From contig NW_006763142.1 in the NCBI RefSeq assembly GCF_000264905.1, forward strand, positions 794,597-858,596: a DNA stretch of 64,000 nucleotides, in the 5' to 3' direction. Made by a program: the position numbers and the translations under genes. Numbering within the stretch: the stretch's first letter is position 1; every line of letters begins with the position of its first letter. Shown piece after piece: positions 50,759-64,000 of this stretch. Under the pieces are notes generated by a model. That model saw only the letters and a program-made list of their open reading frames with translations, was not told the DNA's origin and did not search any database. Source of the stretch: Stereum hirsutum FP-91666 SS1. Its lineage: Eukaryota; Basidiomycota; Agaricomycetes; Russulales; Stereaceae.

Positions 50759-53700
50759 ATGCCAGCACCACGGTTATCACATAACGCAGAGACGGCGCGT
50801 GTGGCCGCTCTCCAGGCCGAGTTCAATGAGAAGAAATGGGTGTGGGTGCCCGATGAGAAGGAGGGCTACCTCGCCGGCTGGGTGCTGAAGGAGGAGGACG
50901 AATTCGGCGAGGTCATGATGAACTCTGGGGGAGAGGTGCGCCTTCTCTTTGTCTGATTGTTCAGAGAAGGCTGAGAGACTGAGTATGGACATTGTTTGTA
51001 GGTCCGGAGGTTACCACTCTATGCTCTCTCGAAGATGAACCCACCCAAGTTCGATCGCGTCGAGGATATTGCAGATCTCACATTTCTCAACGAAGCCAGC
51101 GTAGTCCACAACCTCAGACTACGCTACGGCTCCGGAAATATCTATGTGCGTATCACCTCTCTACGCTATCTCGATACAACTCACCAACGATAGTGCCACA
51201 CCCACAGACTTACTCAGGCCTGTTCCTAGTCGCCATAAACCCCTACCAGTCCCTCCAACTTTACACAGACTCCATCGTCCAATCATACCGCGGAAAACGT
51301 CGGGACGAGAACCCACCACACATCTTCGCCATCGCCGAACGCGCATGGGTCAACATGGGCGACGAACGCGAGAACCAATCCATCCTCATCACCGGCGAAT
51401 CTGGCGCCGGCAAGACAGAATCGACGAAGAAAGTCATCCAATATCTCGCCGCCATCGCCACCGACACGCACCTCCCCTCACACAACACCGGCAGCACCGT
51501 CACCGCGCATTCGACGGGCGGCGGACACGGCCATTCGCAGAGCATGTCGCATTCGTCGTCTGCTGGCTCGATATTTGGGACTGGGGTGGCTGGAGCGGTC
51601 ATGCCGTCGACGGGGATGCCGAGGTTGAATTCGGGGAGGAGTCATAAGCCACACCAATCCATGTCGGTTTCTGGGTCCGGTTCCAATTCTAATATCAAGT
51701 CCAAGTCCCGCCTCGGGCTCCTCGAACGACAGATTCTGCAGGCGAATCCCATTCTTGAAGCGTTCGGCAACGCGCAGACGCAGCGGAATAATAATTCGAG
51801 TCGGTTCGGAAAGTTCGTGAGGATCAGTTTCGCGCCAGACGGGAGCATCGCGGGCGCGAATATCGATTGGTATTTGTTGGAGAAGAGTAGGGTTGTGATT
51901 AGGAGTGAGGCGGAGAGGAGTTTTCATGTGTTTTATCAACTCATTGCGGGTGGTGGGGCTATCAAAGGTGCGTATTGCTAGTACGAGTGGGGATGTGATG
52001 CTGACCGGGAGGGGTAGATACACTGCTTCTTGACGGTGGTGTTGAGGACTACGAATATCTCAATAAGAGCCGTCGCGAAGTCGATGGTATCGACGACTAC
52101 GAAGAATGGAATGCTCTCAAGGTCTCCCGCTCTCCTTCGTACCAATCAATTCTATTGTTAATATTACCCCCCTTTCCCTTGGTTTTTCATATTATTATAG
52201 TCCGCCCTCGAAACCGTCGGCTTTTCTGCATCCGAACAAATGGACCTCTTCCGCATCGTCGCCGCCATCCTCCACCTCGGCAACATCACCATCACCGCCA
52301 GCCGCAACGACGACGCCACCATGCCCACCCCCTCCCAATCCGAACGCGCCTGTCACCTCCTCGGCATCCCCCCCTCCGAATTCACTCGCGCCCTCCTCCG
52401 CCCCCGCGTCCTCGCCGGCCGCGAATGGGTCACCCAAGCCCGCACGCGCCAACAGGCGCTCGAAGAGCTCGGCGCGCTCTGCAAGACGCTGTACGAGAAA
52501 TCGTTCGGCAGTCTCGTGGAGAGGATCAATAGGGCGCTGGATCGGCCGAGCAGCAAGAGCACGTTCATTGGCGTGTTGGATATCGCGGGGTTCGAGATTT
52601 TTGAGGTGAATGCGTACGAGCAGTTGTTGATCAATTATACGAACGAGAAGCTGCAGCAGTTTTTCAATCATCATATGTTCGTGTTGGAGCAGGAGGAGTA
52701 TGCGAGGGAGGGGATCGAGTGGGATTATGTGAACTTTGGGCTGGATCTGCAGCCGACTATTGACCTCATTGAGGGAGGAACGAATAGTGGTGGAGGAGGG
52801 GGGCAGCAGGGTGCAATTGGCGTGTTGAGTCTGCTGGACGAGGAGTGCATCATGCCGAAGGCGACGGATCTGACGTTCACGAACAAGTTGCACCAGCTGT
52901 GGAGTGGGGACGCCCAGCTCGGGATCGGGGAGGAGCCGCATCCTGGACGGGAGAAGTACGAGCCTTCGAGATTTGACCAAGGGTTCATCGTGCACCACTA
53001 CGCGGGCAAGGTCGAGTACCGCACGGACGGATGGCTAGACAAGAACAAAGACCCGCTGAACGACAACCTCACGCGCGTCCTCGCCTCGTCCTCCGAACGC
53101 TACGTCGCCTCCCTCTTCTCTGACTTCCTCGTCGACGCCAACGGTCCTGGAGCGCAGAACGGTCTTCCCAATATGTTTACGATGGGCAAGAAGAAGCGCA
53201 CGCTGAAGAAGGGCGCGTTCCGGACGGTCGGACAGAGGCATAAGGAGCAGCTCTCATCCCTTATGGCGCAGCTCTATGCGACGCAGCCCCATTTCGTGAG
53301 GTGCATCGTCCCGAATGGTATGAAGAAACCGGGGAGGATAGACGTCCCGCTCGTGCTCGACCAGCTCCGCTGTAACGGTGTCCTCGAAGGCATCCGCATC
53401 GCCCGTCTCGGCTACCCCAATCGTCTCCCGTTCCCGGAATTCAGACAGCGCTACGAGGTCCTCACGCCCGGGATCATTCCCCGGGGATACATGGACGGCC
53501 GGAAAGCGTGCCTCCGGATGGTAGGCGGGCTCGAGCTCGATACGTCCATTTTCAGGATCGGGACGAGTAAGATCTTCTTTAAGGCGGGGGTGTTGGCGGA
53601 GCTGGAGGAGAGGAGGGACGGGTTGCTGGCGGATGTGTTTGGGAGGATACAGGCGTGTGCGAGGATGTGGGTCGCGAGGAGGCAGATGAAGAAGATATTG

Positions 53701-56700
53701 AATCGGGCGGTGGCGATTAGGACTATTCAGAGGAATGCGAGGATTTATACGGAGTTGAGGGAGTGGCCTTGGTGGCAGCTTTATACCAAGGTAAATCTTA
53801 CCCTCCCTCCATCTCTCTCTACCTCTCCCAATTCCCTTGCTATCAGAAACTAACTGGGGTCTTTTTTATTGCATTTGCTATGTTGATGTTAGGTCCGCCC
53901 ATTACTCGCAGCGACCCGGAACGACGACGAGCTGCGAAAGAAGGAGCAGGAGCTGGCGTTGATGAAAGAACGCGCGGAACGGGACGTGAAAGAGAAAGAA
54001 GCGCTCGAATCGCTCAAGATGCGTCTCGAATCTGAGAAACGCAAAGTCGAGGACCTGCTCTCGGCCGAGCGCGACCTCGGACTATCGAAAGACGCGCTGC
54101 TGGAGCGCTCCAAGAACCGCGAACTCGAGCTGAACGAGGAAGTCGCCGCGCTGCAGAACGACCTCGATAACCTCGACTCGCAGCTGGATCGGGTGATGAA
54201 GATACATAAGGAGAGCGAGGAGAAGCATAGGGCGTTGCAGGAGGCGTTCGAGGAGGCGGCGGAGCATTTGGTGAGGCTTGAGGAAGAGCAGAAGGACTGG
54301 GAGGGGAGGGAGGAAGAAATCGGAGGGCTATTGAGGGATGCGAGGGAAGAGGTAGATGGGTTGAGGGGGGAGAGGGAGAGGTTGGTGAAGGAGGGGGAGG
54401 AGTTGAGGGCGTTGGTGGAGCAGAAGGAGGAGGATCTGGCGAGAGCGAAAGAGAGGATGGAGATGGCGATTTCGGATTTGGACTCGAAGCTCACCGTCGA
54501 GACGCGCAACCGGTAGGTTTCTTTCATTAACTGATATACACACACGGTACTGATGCATGGGGCTGCAGGGACCTTGTCAAGGATCGTGCGGATGCGTCCG
54601 AGCAAGACGCCCGACAGGCCAAAGAGCAGCTCGCTGAAATGGGCCGAACCGCGACGGAGTACTCCAACATGATTAAGCGGAAGGAAGGCGACGTCGCTCG
54701 TCTGACGGCCGATTTGGACGCCTTGAAGACAGAACGCAGCCAGTCCTCAAAGGAAATGATCGCCCTTCAGGTCAAAGTGGAAACCCTCACCGCCGAGATT
54801 CAAGCCCGCCGCGACGACAAAGAACGTGACGCTTCCACACAAGCCAAGCTTCACGAGGAACTGGATGAACTCCGAGCACTCATGGAAGCGAAGTCCAGCG
54901 AAGACGAACGCAGGAGCGAAGTCGAGAAACGCAAGGACGAAGAGCTCGTCGATCTTCGTGCTCAGACGTCCAGTCTCCAACAGGACCTCAGCGATCTCCG
55001 CAGGTCGACACTCGAGGCTCAGAACAAGATGAGAGTCGAGTTGGAGACTTCGACCAAGGAGCATCAATCGCTCTTGCACAGCCATCGTTCGTTGTCGGAT
55101 AGGATGTTAGCGACGGAGTCCAAGTCCAAGAAGGCGGAGGCGAGCTTGCAGGAGGCGGAGAAGGCGAAGAGGGCGTTGGAGTCCGAGTTGCAGTCGTTGA
55201 GGACAAGGCAGATCGACCTTGATGGGGAGCTTGCGGAGACACAGCGTGCAAAAGAGGTTCGTATTTATCTATCATCAAAACATCTTCATGTCCGCAACTA
55301 AATCTTCAATACTTGTCCGTATACAGAGCCTTGAACGCCAGCTCGCATCGGCCCAGACGAAGTACCAAGACTTCGAAGATGCAGCTCTTCAACTCGAGCG
55401 GGAGAAGAACGCTCAAGACCGTCAACTCGAGACTCTCAAGAAGCAGCTCGAAGCGGAAACCACGAAACGGTCTCAGCTCGAGAAGATCGCGTCCGGTCAG
55501 AAGCAGGAGATCATACAGTTGAAAGACAGGAACGTCAAATTTGATCGTGAGCTCAACAAAGTCCTTACCGATCTCAAGAACCGCGAATGGGACGTCAAGC
55601 AACTCGAGTCAAGGCAGGACAAGACCATCGTAGAGCATGTCCACGTCCTAGAAGAAGCCAAGCGGGTGACGGATCGTCAGCTCCAGGAGGCTCAGTTGGA
55701 TTTGCAGAAGCAGGCCACGTATATCCGATCTTTGGAAAAAGCAAAGGCTCGTCTAGCGACTGAGGCGGAGGATTACGCGAGGCAGACTGACCAGGAACAC
55801 CTCGAGGTTCGGGCGAAAGAGAAGGTGGTGAGGGCCGCAGAGGAGAAAGCGAATCGGGCGATGATGGAGGCTGAGAACGAGAGGAAGGGAAGGGAGGCGG
55901 CTGAGGTGCACATCCGGAGACTGCAGTCTGATCTACAGAACACGCAGAGTCAGATCGCGGACGTCACGCAACAGTTCATGTCGATACAACGGTCAAAGGA
56001 TAACCTCGAGACCGAGCTCGCACGCCTCGCTGACGAGACGGAAGGGCCGAATTCCATGGCGAAGGTTCAGAGGCAGTACGAGTCGAGGATATCTCAGTTG
56101 GAAGGTCAGCTCGAGGAGGCGCAGATGAACACAGTTACCGCACAACGGATCCGCGACCACGTCGATCGCCAGCATGCTGAGATTCGGAGACTTCTCACGA
56201 GTGGTGCTCCGAACGACGATGATTTCCGATCACGTCTACTCCGAGAACTTCAGCTCGCGGACGAGGAGATGGAGAGGGAACTCTCTTCCCGCCTCCGACC
56301 GTCTCACACCGGCTCTGACGCTCGCACGATGGCCAACGTGACCCCGTCGAAACGCGCATCCTTTGGATCCAATGGGGCTCTTCGTCAAGCCCGCGAATCC
56401 CTTGGTTCTTCGTCTCCCAGGAAGTCCGACGCTCAGGTCACTGCCCTCAAGCAGCAAGTCCAGGTCTTGGAGCTTAAGATGGCTGCCACGGACCGCGTGC
56501 GCCAACATCTCGAAACTTCGTTGAGGGACTTGACCGCAGAGCTGGAGAATAGCGATGGATCGAAGCATTCGCTCGAGCAGTACCGCAAAAAGTTATCCAA
56601 GGAAAATGGACGACTGGCGGAGTTGCTCGAGGATGAGGCGGAGGCCAGACGGCATGCGGAGGCCGCAAAGCTTGATGGTATTCAACAGATGTGGAACAAG

Positions 56701-58927
56701 TTCCAGGATACTATTGCTTCTGAGAGGGAAAGTTATTCGCGTTTGGAGGAGTCACGGAAGGCCTTGGTGTGTGTATTCGTTTGGTTTCCTTGTGTTCGGT
56801 TGCTTACTGTGAGTTTGCAAATTCAGATCGTCCAGCAGCGCAACACGCAAGTCGAGCTCGAAGACCAACGTCGGCAAGCTCAAGAAATTGCTCAGTCTAA
56901 GAAACAGCTTCAAGCCGAGATTGAGGACCTCAAGGATCGTCTCGAGGCCGAGACCTTAGCAAAGAACGAAGAGACCAGTGCGTATATTGTCATATCTTCA
57001 TCGATCGGTCAGGTTTTGAATGCTATCAAAGGTTCTAGGCGACAACTGCAAGCCCGTTTGCAAGAGGTGGAGATCACCTCCTCATCGTCTTCCACGGTGC
57101 TTTCAGGTAAGATTTTGTCGGGCCTACTGCACGCCGTCAGTCGTCTGACTTCCGCCTCCAGAGCTGCGTGAGGCTGTTGAAACGTTCAAGTCAAAGGCTG
57201 AGTCCTACCGTAGCCGATTGGAGGCTGCTGAGATCGAGAAAGTGAAGGTTGCTCGTGCTGAGTCCTCTGGTACGATCATATCATTCCTGACACATGAAAC
57301 TGTCTGACACACCCTTTGTAGTTCGCCGCAAGCTTGACGAGACCGAGAAAGTCGCTCAAGATGCTATTGCAGAACGCAATGCCATCGAACAAGGGCTTCG
57401 AGAGGCTCAGCAGAGGATTCAGGAGCTTGAATCACGTCTCGACGAGGAGTCGCGTGAGTCTTCTGATATGGGTGTCCTTCGCCAGAGACTCTCGGAAGAG
57501 ATGGAGGATGAGCGCAAGCAGTACCAGAAGGATCTTGCAGACCGCGATTTCAGCGCAGATCAGACGCGAAAAAAGTATTTTGGTGAGTATCTGATATGCG
57601 TATCAATCATCGCAGTTCCCGAAGCTAACTGTGGACTCCTTAGCTGAACTCGCAAGCTTGAGCGATGGTGAGCTTCTTCCGACAGTTTCCTGAGATAGTG
57701 TGGGGTCTGACAGCCTATGTAGAACTCCAGAGTCAGCGCGATAACATGAGCAAGCTTCGCGAGGAACTTCGCAAAGCTCGCTCGGAGTACGACGAACTCC
57801 AGCTCCGGTTCGATGACGAGGTCTACAGCGGTGGCGCCTGGAAGAAGGAGAAGGAGCGTCTCGAGACTAAGATCAGCGACATCAGCAAAGCTTACGAGAC
57901 CTCTGCCGCCGCTCAGGCTGAACAACAGTCTCAAATCGTTGCCCTTCACTCTCAAGTCCGCGAGCTTCGTAGCGTGCTCAACGATGCAGAGGCAGACCGT
58001 GCTCTACTCCAGAAGGCCAGGCGCTCTCTACAAGCCGAGTTGGAAACCATCAAGCTCGACCATGTCGACGCTAACAAGATGAGCTCAGACCGGGAGCTGC
58101 AAACCCTTCAGCTGAAGAAGCAGGACCTGGAACGAGCGTTGGAAGAGCAGGCTGACAGAGTGGAGATGGCGTATGATAGGATGAAGAAGGCGGAAGGCCA
58201 TGCTCAAGAGTGTCAAATGGAGCTTGGCAAGATCCGTGTGGAGAATTCAGAGATGGACAAACTCAATGTGAGTGATTTCCAATTCATTAAGTTCGCTCAG
58301 AATGCTAATAGTCTTTGACAGGCTACGTTGGAGAAGCAGGTCAAAGAGCTCAACCTCCGTATCGTGGATCTCGAGACCAAGTCCTATTCCCGCATACAGC
58401 CATCTACTTCGTCATCTGCTGCGACCGTGCGCAGGCTTGAAAGCCGCGTTGAAGAACTCACGAACCAGCTCAGTCAGGCTACCAGGGAACGGCATACTGC
58501 TTCAGTTTCTCGGGATAGGGATGCGACGTTCAAGTTGGCAGAGACTGAGAGGCAGAAGGTTCGGCTGGAGGAAGAGGTGCGATCGTACGAGGAGAAGATC
58601 AACAACATGAGGAAGCTCGTGAATGACATGGTACGTCTTCCGTTAGTGTTGGAACGCTCGTCGCTAATCTTTGTCGTTGTAGCAAACGACCGAAGGGGAG
58701 CTTCAGTTGGCAAAGAGGCGAGCCGAACGCGAAGCAGCTGACTTGAGGCAAAAGTCCTTGAAGTGAGCCGTCCCTTTTCCTCCCAATTTAAACACGATCT
58801 GATATCGTTCTACGAATCGAACAGTCTCGAGCGTCAGGTAGAAAGACTGAGGGCCCGACTGGATCGGCCACCATCTGCGCTTGATCGGGATTCGCCTTTG
58901 GCCTCACCACGAAAGTTTAATTCATAG
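50759..58927 (+). CDS. Class II myosin heavy chain
   Basis: This conventional myosin forms two-headed filaments that drive contractile-ring assembly and septation. The ATG at 50759 starts [19 protein letters not shown], followed by an SH3-like fold ([19 protein letters not shown]). The motor shows the P-loop [18 protein letters not shown], switch [13 protein letters not shown], switch [13 protein letters not shown], actin-binding [18 protein letters not shown] and the converter-side [20 protein letters not shown]. An IQ-type neck ([27 protein letters not shown]) leads into a very long coiled-coil tail from about 53890 to the end. The tail is rich in Glu, Lys, Arg, Gln and Leu heptads, with a non-helical Pro/Ser break near 56300-56440. 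Introns are concentrated at the start and in the last third. The stop is at 58925-58927. The size is roughly 2,300-2,400 residues. Loop 1 carries an unusual insertion. Confidence 0.95.
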
Positions 58928-59596
58928 AACCGGTTTCTAACATGGACATTCTGATTTCACGCACGCAATTGTATGTTATGGACTGACACACCGTATTTCC
59001 GTTTTTTTTTCTCGATCTCTTCTCTCTGTTTCACCATCTCTGTCTGCCGGTACTGTCTGTATTTTATGACGACTCGTTATGACCGCATTGTCACGATTTA
59101 TCTTTGCTTCAACCTGGCTGCACCACATCGCGATAGTGTAGTGGGTACCGAAGTACACGAAAGGATTGGAGGAATATCCTGGTGTCGCGAGTCACCATCT
59201 TCACCATGCGTCGCAAAACGCGAATCGCGCAAACTGGATATCACAATCCACCCACACAATGATGATGATGTGCTTTTGGATGTTTCTCTCCACTAAGTCT
59301 TGCCTGGGGTTGAAGCACCCAACTGCCGAGAAAGATGTTCATTACAGCGTAAGTGTGAGACGGGAAGTGTAGTGGTAACGGCAACAGTATAGGGTCATAG
59401 GAATGTTAAGCCAGACGAAAGCATGACAGCATACACAGGATAGCGATACACTTATAAGTACATTGACCAGTCCGCAAGCAAAACCCAATAGCGTCTAGCA
59501 TCCAATTCGAAAGTAAAATATCTACCATTTCTCCGGACTAATAGAGCCGTCGTGAGCGAGTACATGCATACAGTCATGAAAACAACTCATGACTAC
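58928..59596. other. Convergent 3' flanks of myosin and OPT transporter
   Basis: No supported gene. T-runs follow the myosin stop. The short frames here lack coding character. Confidence 0.5.
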
Positions 59597-62500
59597 TCAC
59601 CCAAATGTATGTCCTGGGGGCGGGGCCTTCAGTGCCACGTTGTTCCAGTCAGCAGTTTTCGTGAACACGGTGTTTCCCCACCATTTCTGGATAGTGTTCT
59701 CTCCAATCCGGTTATCGAGTGGAAACTGCAAACTATACGCACCACTGCTCGTTAGCGGGAACATCGTGAACTCCACGGTCCAACGAACTCTTACCAAAAG
59801 TATACCAAAATAGTCCCTATGGCTGTTCCCGCATCCAGAGCCGCGGAGAGAACATCTGTGGGAGGTATCCGTGAGTCACTGTGAGAGCTCACACGAAAGA
59901 GATAGGCAATCCAGTGACAGACTTACAGTTGTACTTGGCCCAGAAGTGGAAGTACCGTCGGCGAATGAGGTATTGAAAGATGAAGCCGAGGATAGCCCAT
60001 GGAACAATGTTGCTGGCGTTCGCTGGGGGGAACAGACTAGTAACAAAATTTAGTAGATGATCTTTTCCATTCGTGTGCATGCCCTAGAAACTCACCCTAG
60101 TCCTGCAAACATGAGGCTGGGAGTGGTTGATGAGTATTGGCCCAGAGCGGATGAAAGTGAAGGCGATTGCTATACTGACGGGAAACTAAAATACCGCCAG
60201 TGGTTAATAAGTCGAGAGCGATGAGTGCAACGAGGGCGTGCTCACTTGACGTAGTTCAGCCATGAGTGTGGCCACCGTTTGCTAACAGCCCACAGAACAA
60301 CAGGTCCAATGGCGCCATAGATAAAGAAGAATACGAGTTCTTCAAGCTTGATCAGTCCCTCAGTTGCTGGCTAGATGCGTTGTCTACGTACCACTGTGAA
60401 AAACAGGCCCATTCAGTGAACAAGATACTGAGGATAACGGGTGGGTGCGGGCTCACTAGTATATCTGGCCCTTTGCGAACTGCCGTGCCGACCCAATTAC
60501 TCCCCATATCACAGAAGATGTGCCGAAGACCTGTACTCCTGCGCAGATAAACCTATCATTCATACATTGAGAACAGGCTTTCACATCATAGATTAGAATA
60601 AATCGCACCCATTCGCCTGGGTTGTGCTGCACAAATCACTGATAAGAACACCGTCAGCAAGGTCGTATGTGTCATCGTGGAAAAGGGAGCTACAGACGGT
60701 ATATTGGAAAACATCCTATGTAACATAGTCAACCTACGTGCAAGCATGGAAGATGGAACCGATGACTTACCAACTCTGCACTCCAAGCTGAACAGTCCCT
60801 GTAGGTGCTATGTCATCAGCACTCTCTTACCTCCTCACAGGTACATATACATACCAGCGACGATCGTAGCAACAATCTGATTATTGTAATGGCATCGTTA
60901 AAGCAATTTGAATACTTCGCTGGAAAGAAAATGACTGACTTGAGCCCAAAACATGGTTCGTTGAGGAATCTTCATGTAATGACCCAGCTTGAAGTCGGCA
61001 GTGAACATGATAGCTTATAACGCCAGACAAGTAAGCCTTGCTACAAAGAAACAGAATCTGCGGCGAGAAACATGCCTTGGAAAATTGTGATATAGGCCCA
61101 TGTCTTCAGTAGGTCGAGGTTGTTAGAGCTGGTCTGCGCAGCGAACAAACATGACAATACCTTGAACCTGTTGCAAAGTACCCGAGTCAACATTCGTTGC
61201 AATAAATATTTGTAATAGGACACACTCACATCATCATGGCTATGGGCTTTCCTGGCATCATGAGTCCAACGATAAGTTCGCTGAGAACACTTTAGAAATC
61301 ATTTGAGTGCATGCAACCCTAGAAACTGATGGGCTAAGAGCATACTTTATCCCAACAGAACGGTTCGTGATAGCTTGAATCATCCCTGAAAGACAGGAAA
61401 TACCAAACGACTTCAACACTACGCAAGGGTAATGTCACGTCCAAGTATAGTGCCTACCGACGGGGATCAGGAAGAAAAATGCTGTTTGTATCGTCGGAGA
61501 ATCAGTGTAAGAGTCATGGCTGATCGCAGGCCTGGACTCACCAAGCAGAAGAGCCACGACGAGCGCCCAGATCGTCATCTTCGTCGGCCACAGCTTGATT
61601 GCCAGACATGCGAACACGAACGTCACCGCTGTTCAATGCGCCATCAGGATCAGCATAGGACTTAAAACCTTCAAGTGTAGAAAGCATACCAAATATACAA
61701 GCGTACCACCACTCCGGGACTACACAGATGTTTTGGGTGGCATGATGAGAACCAGGAAACTACCAAGACAAGAAACGACTGCAAGCTTGAGGTCGACGTA
61801 CCCTGCGGATACCTGGCCATGAGTTGAGCATGGATGTCTGGCTGGTCTCTTAATGTACGATGGATGTTTCGCTTGATAGGGTGCCAAAAATCTAGTGGAG
61901 ACAACAGCTGATCAGATATATTCAGTACCTGGGGGTGATCACAGGTGCGCACGTATGACGGAATGAGTAACAAGAGCAGTGATAGACGCGAATGCGGTCC
62001 CATACGAACTACAGGAAAGCCAGCATGCCATTAGTCTGACACGTGCTCACATCCTCAAACAACGTCGTCAGATGCTTACACTGCGAACGTCATTCTGTAT
62101 CATTTATGGGGCGATGGTGAGTAGGGAATTGAGTGTTATTCTATGAATACGTACGAGAGGAAAAGCGGGCTGTACTGCTCGTAAGCTGTCACGTTCAGCG
62201 TTCCATCCAGATTTAAAATCTTGGTGAGGTTGTATTCCTTGCCGGTGTTGTCGAAAGCAGTACGAGAGGACATACTGTAAACAAGTTAGAAAACGGCGGG
62301 ATTAATGTTGTAAATTACTGCTGATGTTACTAGATCTCTTGGACAAACAGAGTGGACTTACGGCAAATATTCCCCAAACCAAACGTTTGAATACTGCAGA
62401 GCAGGCCATTGATGTACGCATCAGCACCGGCACTAGAAAAAACGGCAAGAGTAACATAAACCACATACGTATAAAGCCGGTGTCACAATCCCTGCGATAG

Positions 62501-64000
62501 GCAAGTCGTCGTTAAACATTCGGACAAGGCCAAGCATAGTACAATAGACCCGTGAGCACAACTGTACCCGATCCCGCGCTCGTCCATCCACCACGCTCCT
62601 ACACACGAGCCCCCACACGGATAGACAACAAAGAAGGGAAAACAAGTGCTTACAAAAAAAGAACACAAAGCTTGCGAAAATGTTCGCTTCCGCCCACCCT
62701 TCAGGTGTCAAGGCATTACGTGTTCATACATTAGTGGCACGAGTGTGAGATGCGGTCAGTGTGTCAGTGAAACGTCGGGATTAGTACAGGGAAATGGACG
62801 AACATGGGGTGGCCAGCCTGTGGAGCGATAGTTAGCGAGGGTGAGAGTAAGCTCAGGCATAGATCAATACGTGGGCGAGTGCGGTCTCATGTCAGAAGCG
62901 GACATATTGACGACTCTGTCACGGTTCCGAACCCGCAGTAGCTCACGAAATTCCTGTAATGCGTAGGCGGCCTGGGACGAAAGGGGTGGGCAAAGGAAAG
63001 ATGTCGTGAAGAGGACTTACGGGCTCCCTGTGTATGCAATTTGATTCCAGTCGAATGAGAGCATTGAGAGCCCCAATCCACTTCTATACCTGCAGTGAGA
63101 GGGGATGCGAGCATATCAATTTGGGACGGGCAGTGTAGTCAACGGATGTAGCCATACCCGAACAACTGATTCACTACCTGATATAGACTATCAGCTATAA
63201 CTTGAAGTGGCGTATAAAAGGATATAAATACCGTATTCTGAGGAGCAATCCAGCATGCCCATGTGAAGACACTGTGTCATACCATGCAGAATCAGTGAGG
63301 TACGAAACAAAGAAGGGAAAGTCCTGAGTACCTCAAGGCTTGGAAGAGGTACCCTGGAATTATGTCTGGATAAAACAAAGGTCAACGACGGCTCATTTAG
63401 CAGAACGCTCGAACTTACACCAAACAACGGCACCGCCAAATGCCCAGGTAAAGAACCTCTCTCGACTGACACCTCCCTCTCCCCAAGGTCCTTCATAATT
63501 TTGGGAGTGGAGAGTATTGAACAGCGCACATTCCACAAGTGTATTTGGCCATACTGAACAAGAAGTACCATGTGTCAGGACAAGTGAAGCCATCGCCTAA
63601 GAACGAGGGGTAGTGTAACGTACTCATCGAGGGGGGCAAAACCAGGAACCGTCTTGCGATACCACCGATAGAGAAACCGATCATTTGTGAAGACATGACC
63701 AGCCTTTATGACATTAGCCAAGCTGAGAGGTGAGCCTAGTGGTACTTACATCCACTGATCTATAGAGCGACTAGGGTGATCAGTGTCAGGCGAGATCAGT
63801 GAAGCGGAAACTACTGACAAATGAAGTTGAATTCTTCATTGTAATACACTCGTTGGACTGCAATGATATCCGTCTTCGACAGCGTCAGCAAGCCATATGT
63901 TGTGCCGAAGTGCGCAGAAGCTATCACTCACAGCGTATGCAGACTGGCCGCTCACACCCGCCATTACCGTGACTAATACCTATGCAGATATTTTTGAGTT
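59597..64000 (-). CDS. Oligopeptide transporter, OPT superfamily (partial, N-terminus outside window)
   Basis: This proton-coupled plasma-membrane transporter takes up small peptides or glutathione-like substrates. Reading leftward from the right edge, the spliced exons give VQRVYYNEEFNF, SRERFFTWAFGGAVVWYIIP then GYLFQAL, FTWACWIAPQN, a hydrophobic WAEANIFASFVFFF helix, ALLLLIPSYVRTC, AIKLWPTKMTIWALVVALLL, GLMMPGKPIAMMM, SVIWGVIGPARQFAKGQIY, GPVVLWAVSKRWPHSWLNYV and IVPWAILGFIFQYLIRRRYF. The hydrophobic segments and the Pro/Gly/Tyr motif (WYIIPGYLFQAL) are hallmarks of the isp4/OPT family. The C-terminus ends NVALKAPPPGHTFG at 59597. There are more than a dozen introns. The part before VQRVYYN, including the ATG, is cut off by the window edge. 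No frame break was noticed, but splicing in the middle was read only approximately. Confidence 0.9.

Noticed and set aside
31008..64000. Coordinated peptide-degradation cluster (aspartic protease plus OPT transporter)
   Set aside because: The genes are about 27 kb apart with unrelated housekeeping genes between them, and no shared regulatory motif was seen.

Overview
The window is nuclear DNA of a filamentous basidiomycete, most likely a mushroom-forming Agaricomycete. Genes are dense, on both strands and cut by many short GT-AG introns of about 50-65 bp. Several products fit this group: a cellobiose dehydrogenase without a cellulose-binding module, an integrase-core transposon-type gene of a kind I recognise from agaricomycetes, F-box and NB-ARC/TPR-type sequences, and a class II myosin. 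The cellobiose dehydrogenase suggests a wood- or litter-degrading lifestyle (inference).

Layout. (1) 1-5.7 kb is transposon-rich: an apparently intact four-exon integrase-like gene (686-2522, minus), then two adjacent non-coding terminal-inverted-repeat elements (3498-3939 and 4032-5695), each with an exact 8-bp target duplication. The second fits the hAT rule. (2) 6.1-10.7 kb holds a MARVEL-like tetraspan membrane protein and a catalase on the opposite strand, tail to tail. (3) 10.8-15.1 kb is gene-poor apart from a tRNA-Asp. (4) 15.1-19.2 kb is a complete cellobiose dehydrogenase gene with about 17 introns. (5) 20.2-24.1 kb is a large orphan gene of about 1,000 residues, followed by a 110-bp minisatellite. 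(6) 25.0-30.7 kb has V-ATPase subunit E, tRNA-Gly, a decayed TPR fragment and the RNA polymerase III factor Brf1. (7) 31.0-39.5 kb has a secreted aspartic protease, a 5-oxoprolinase-like protein that stops before the second (HyuB) half, and an F-box protein with a propeller-like C-terminal region. (8) 39.9-48.6 kb has a second, identical tRNA-Asp, the Mtr4 RNA helicase, ribosomal protein uL14 (RPL23) and an MDR-type NADPH oxidoreductase. (9) 49.2-64.0 kb has a small serine-rich protein, a class II myosin with an unusual loop-1 insertion, and an OPT-family oligopeptide transporter that runs off the right edge.

Most of the window is housekeeping: Pol III transcription (Brf1 plus three tRNA genes), RNA surveillance (Mtr4), translation (uL14), vacuolar acidification (V-ATPase E) and cytokinesis (myosin II). 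Secreted or nutritional genes are mixed in (CDH, aspartic protease, OPT transporter, catalase). Protease plus peptide transporter, and CDH-derived H2O2 plus catalase, make sensible functional pairs, but nothing shows they form a regulated cluster. I found no convincing new multi-gene system. The strongest unusual items are the paired hAT-like elements, the intact integrase gene, the half-length oxoprolinase, the myosin loop-1 insertion and the orphan gene.

Exon structures were read by eye from frame continuity and GT-AG sites. Splice sites are precise where I give coordinates and approximate elsewhere.
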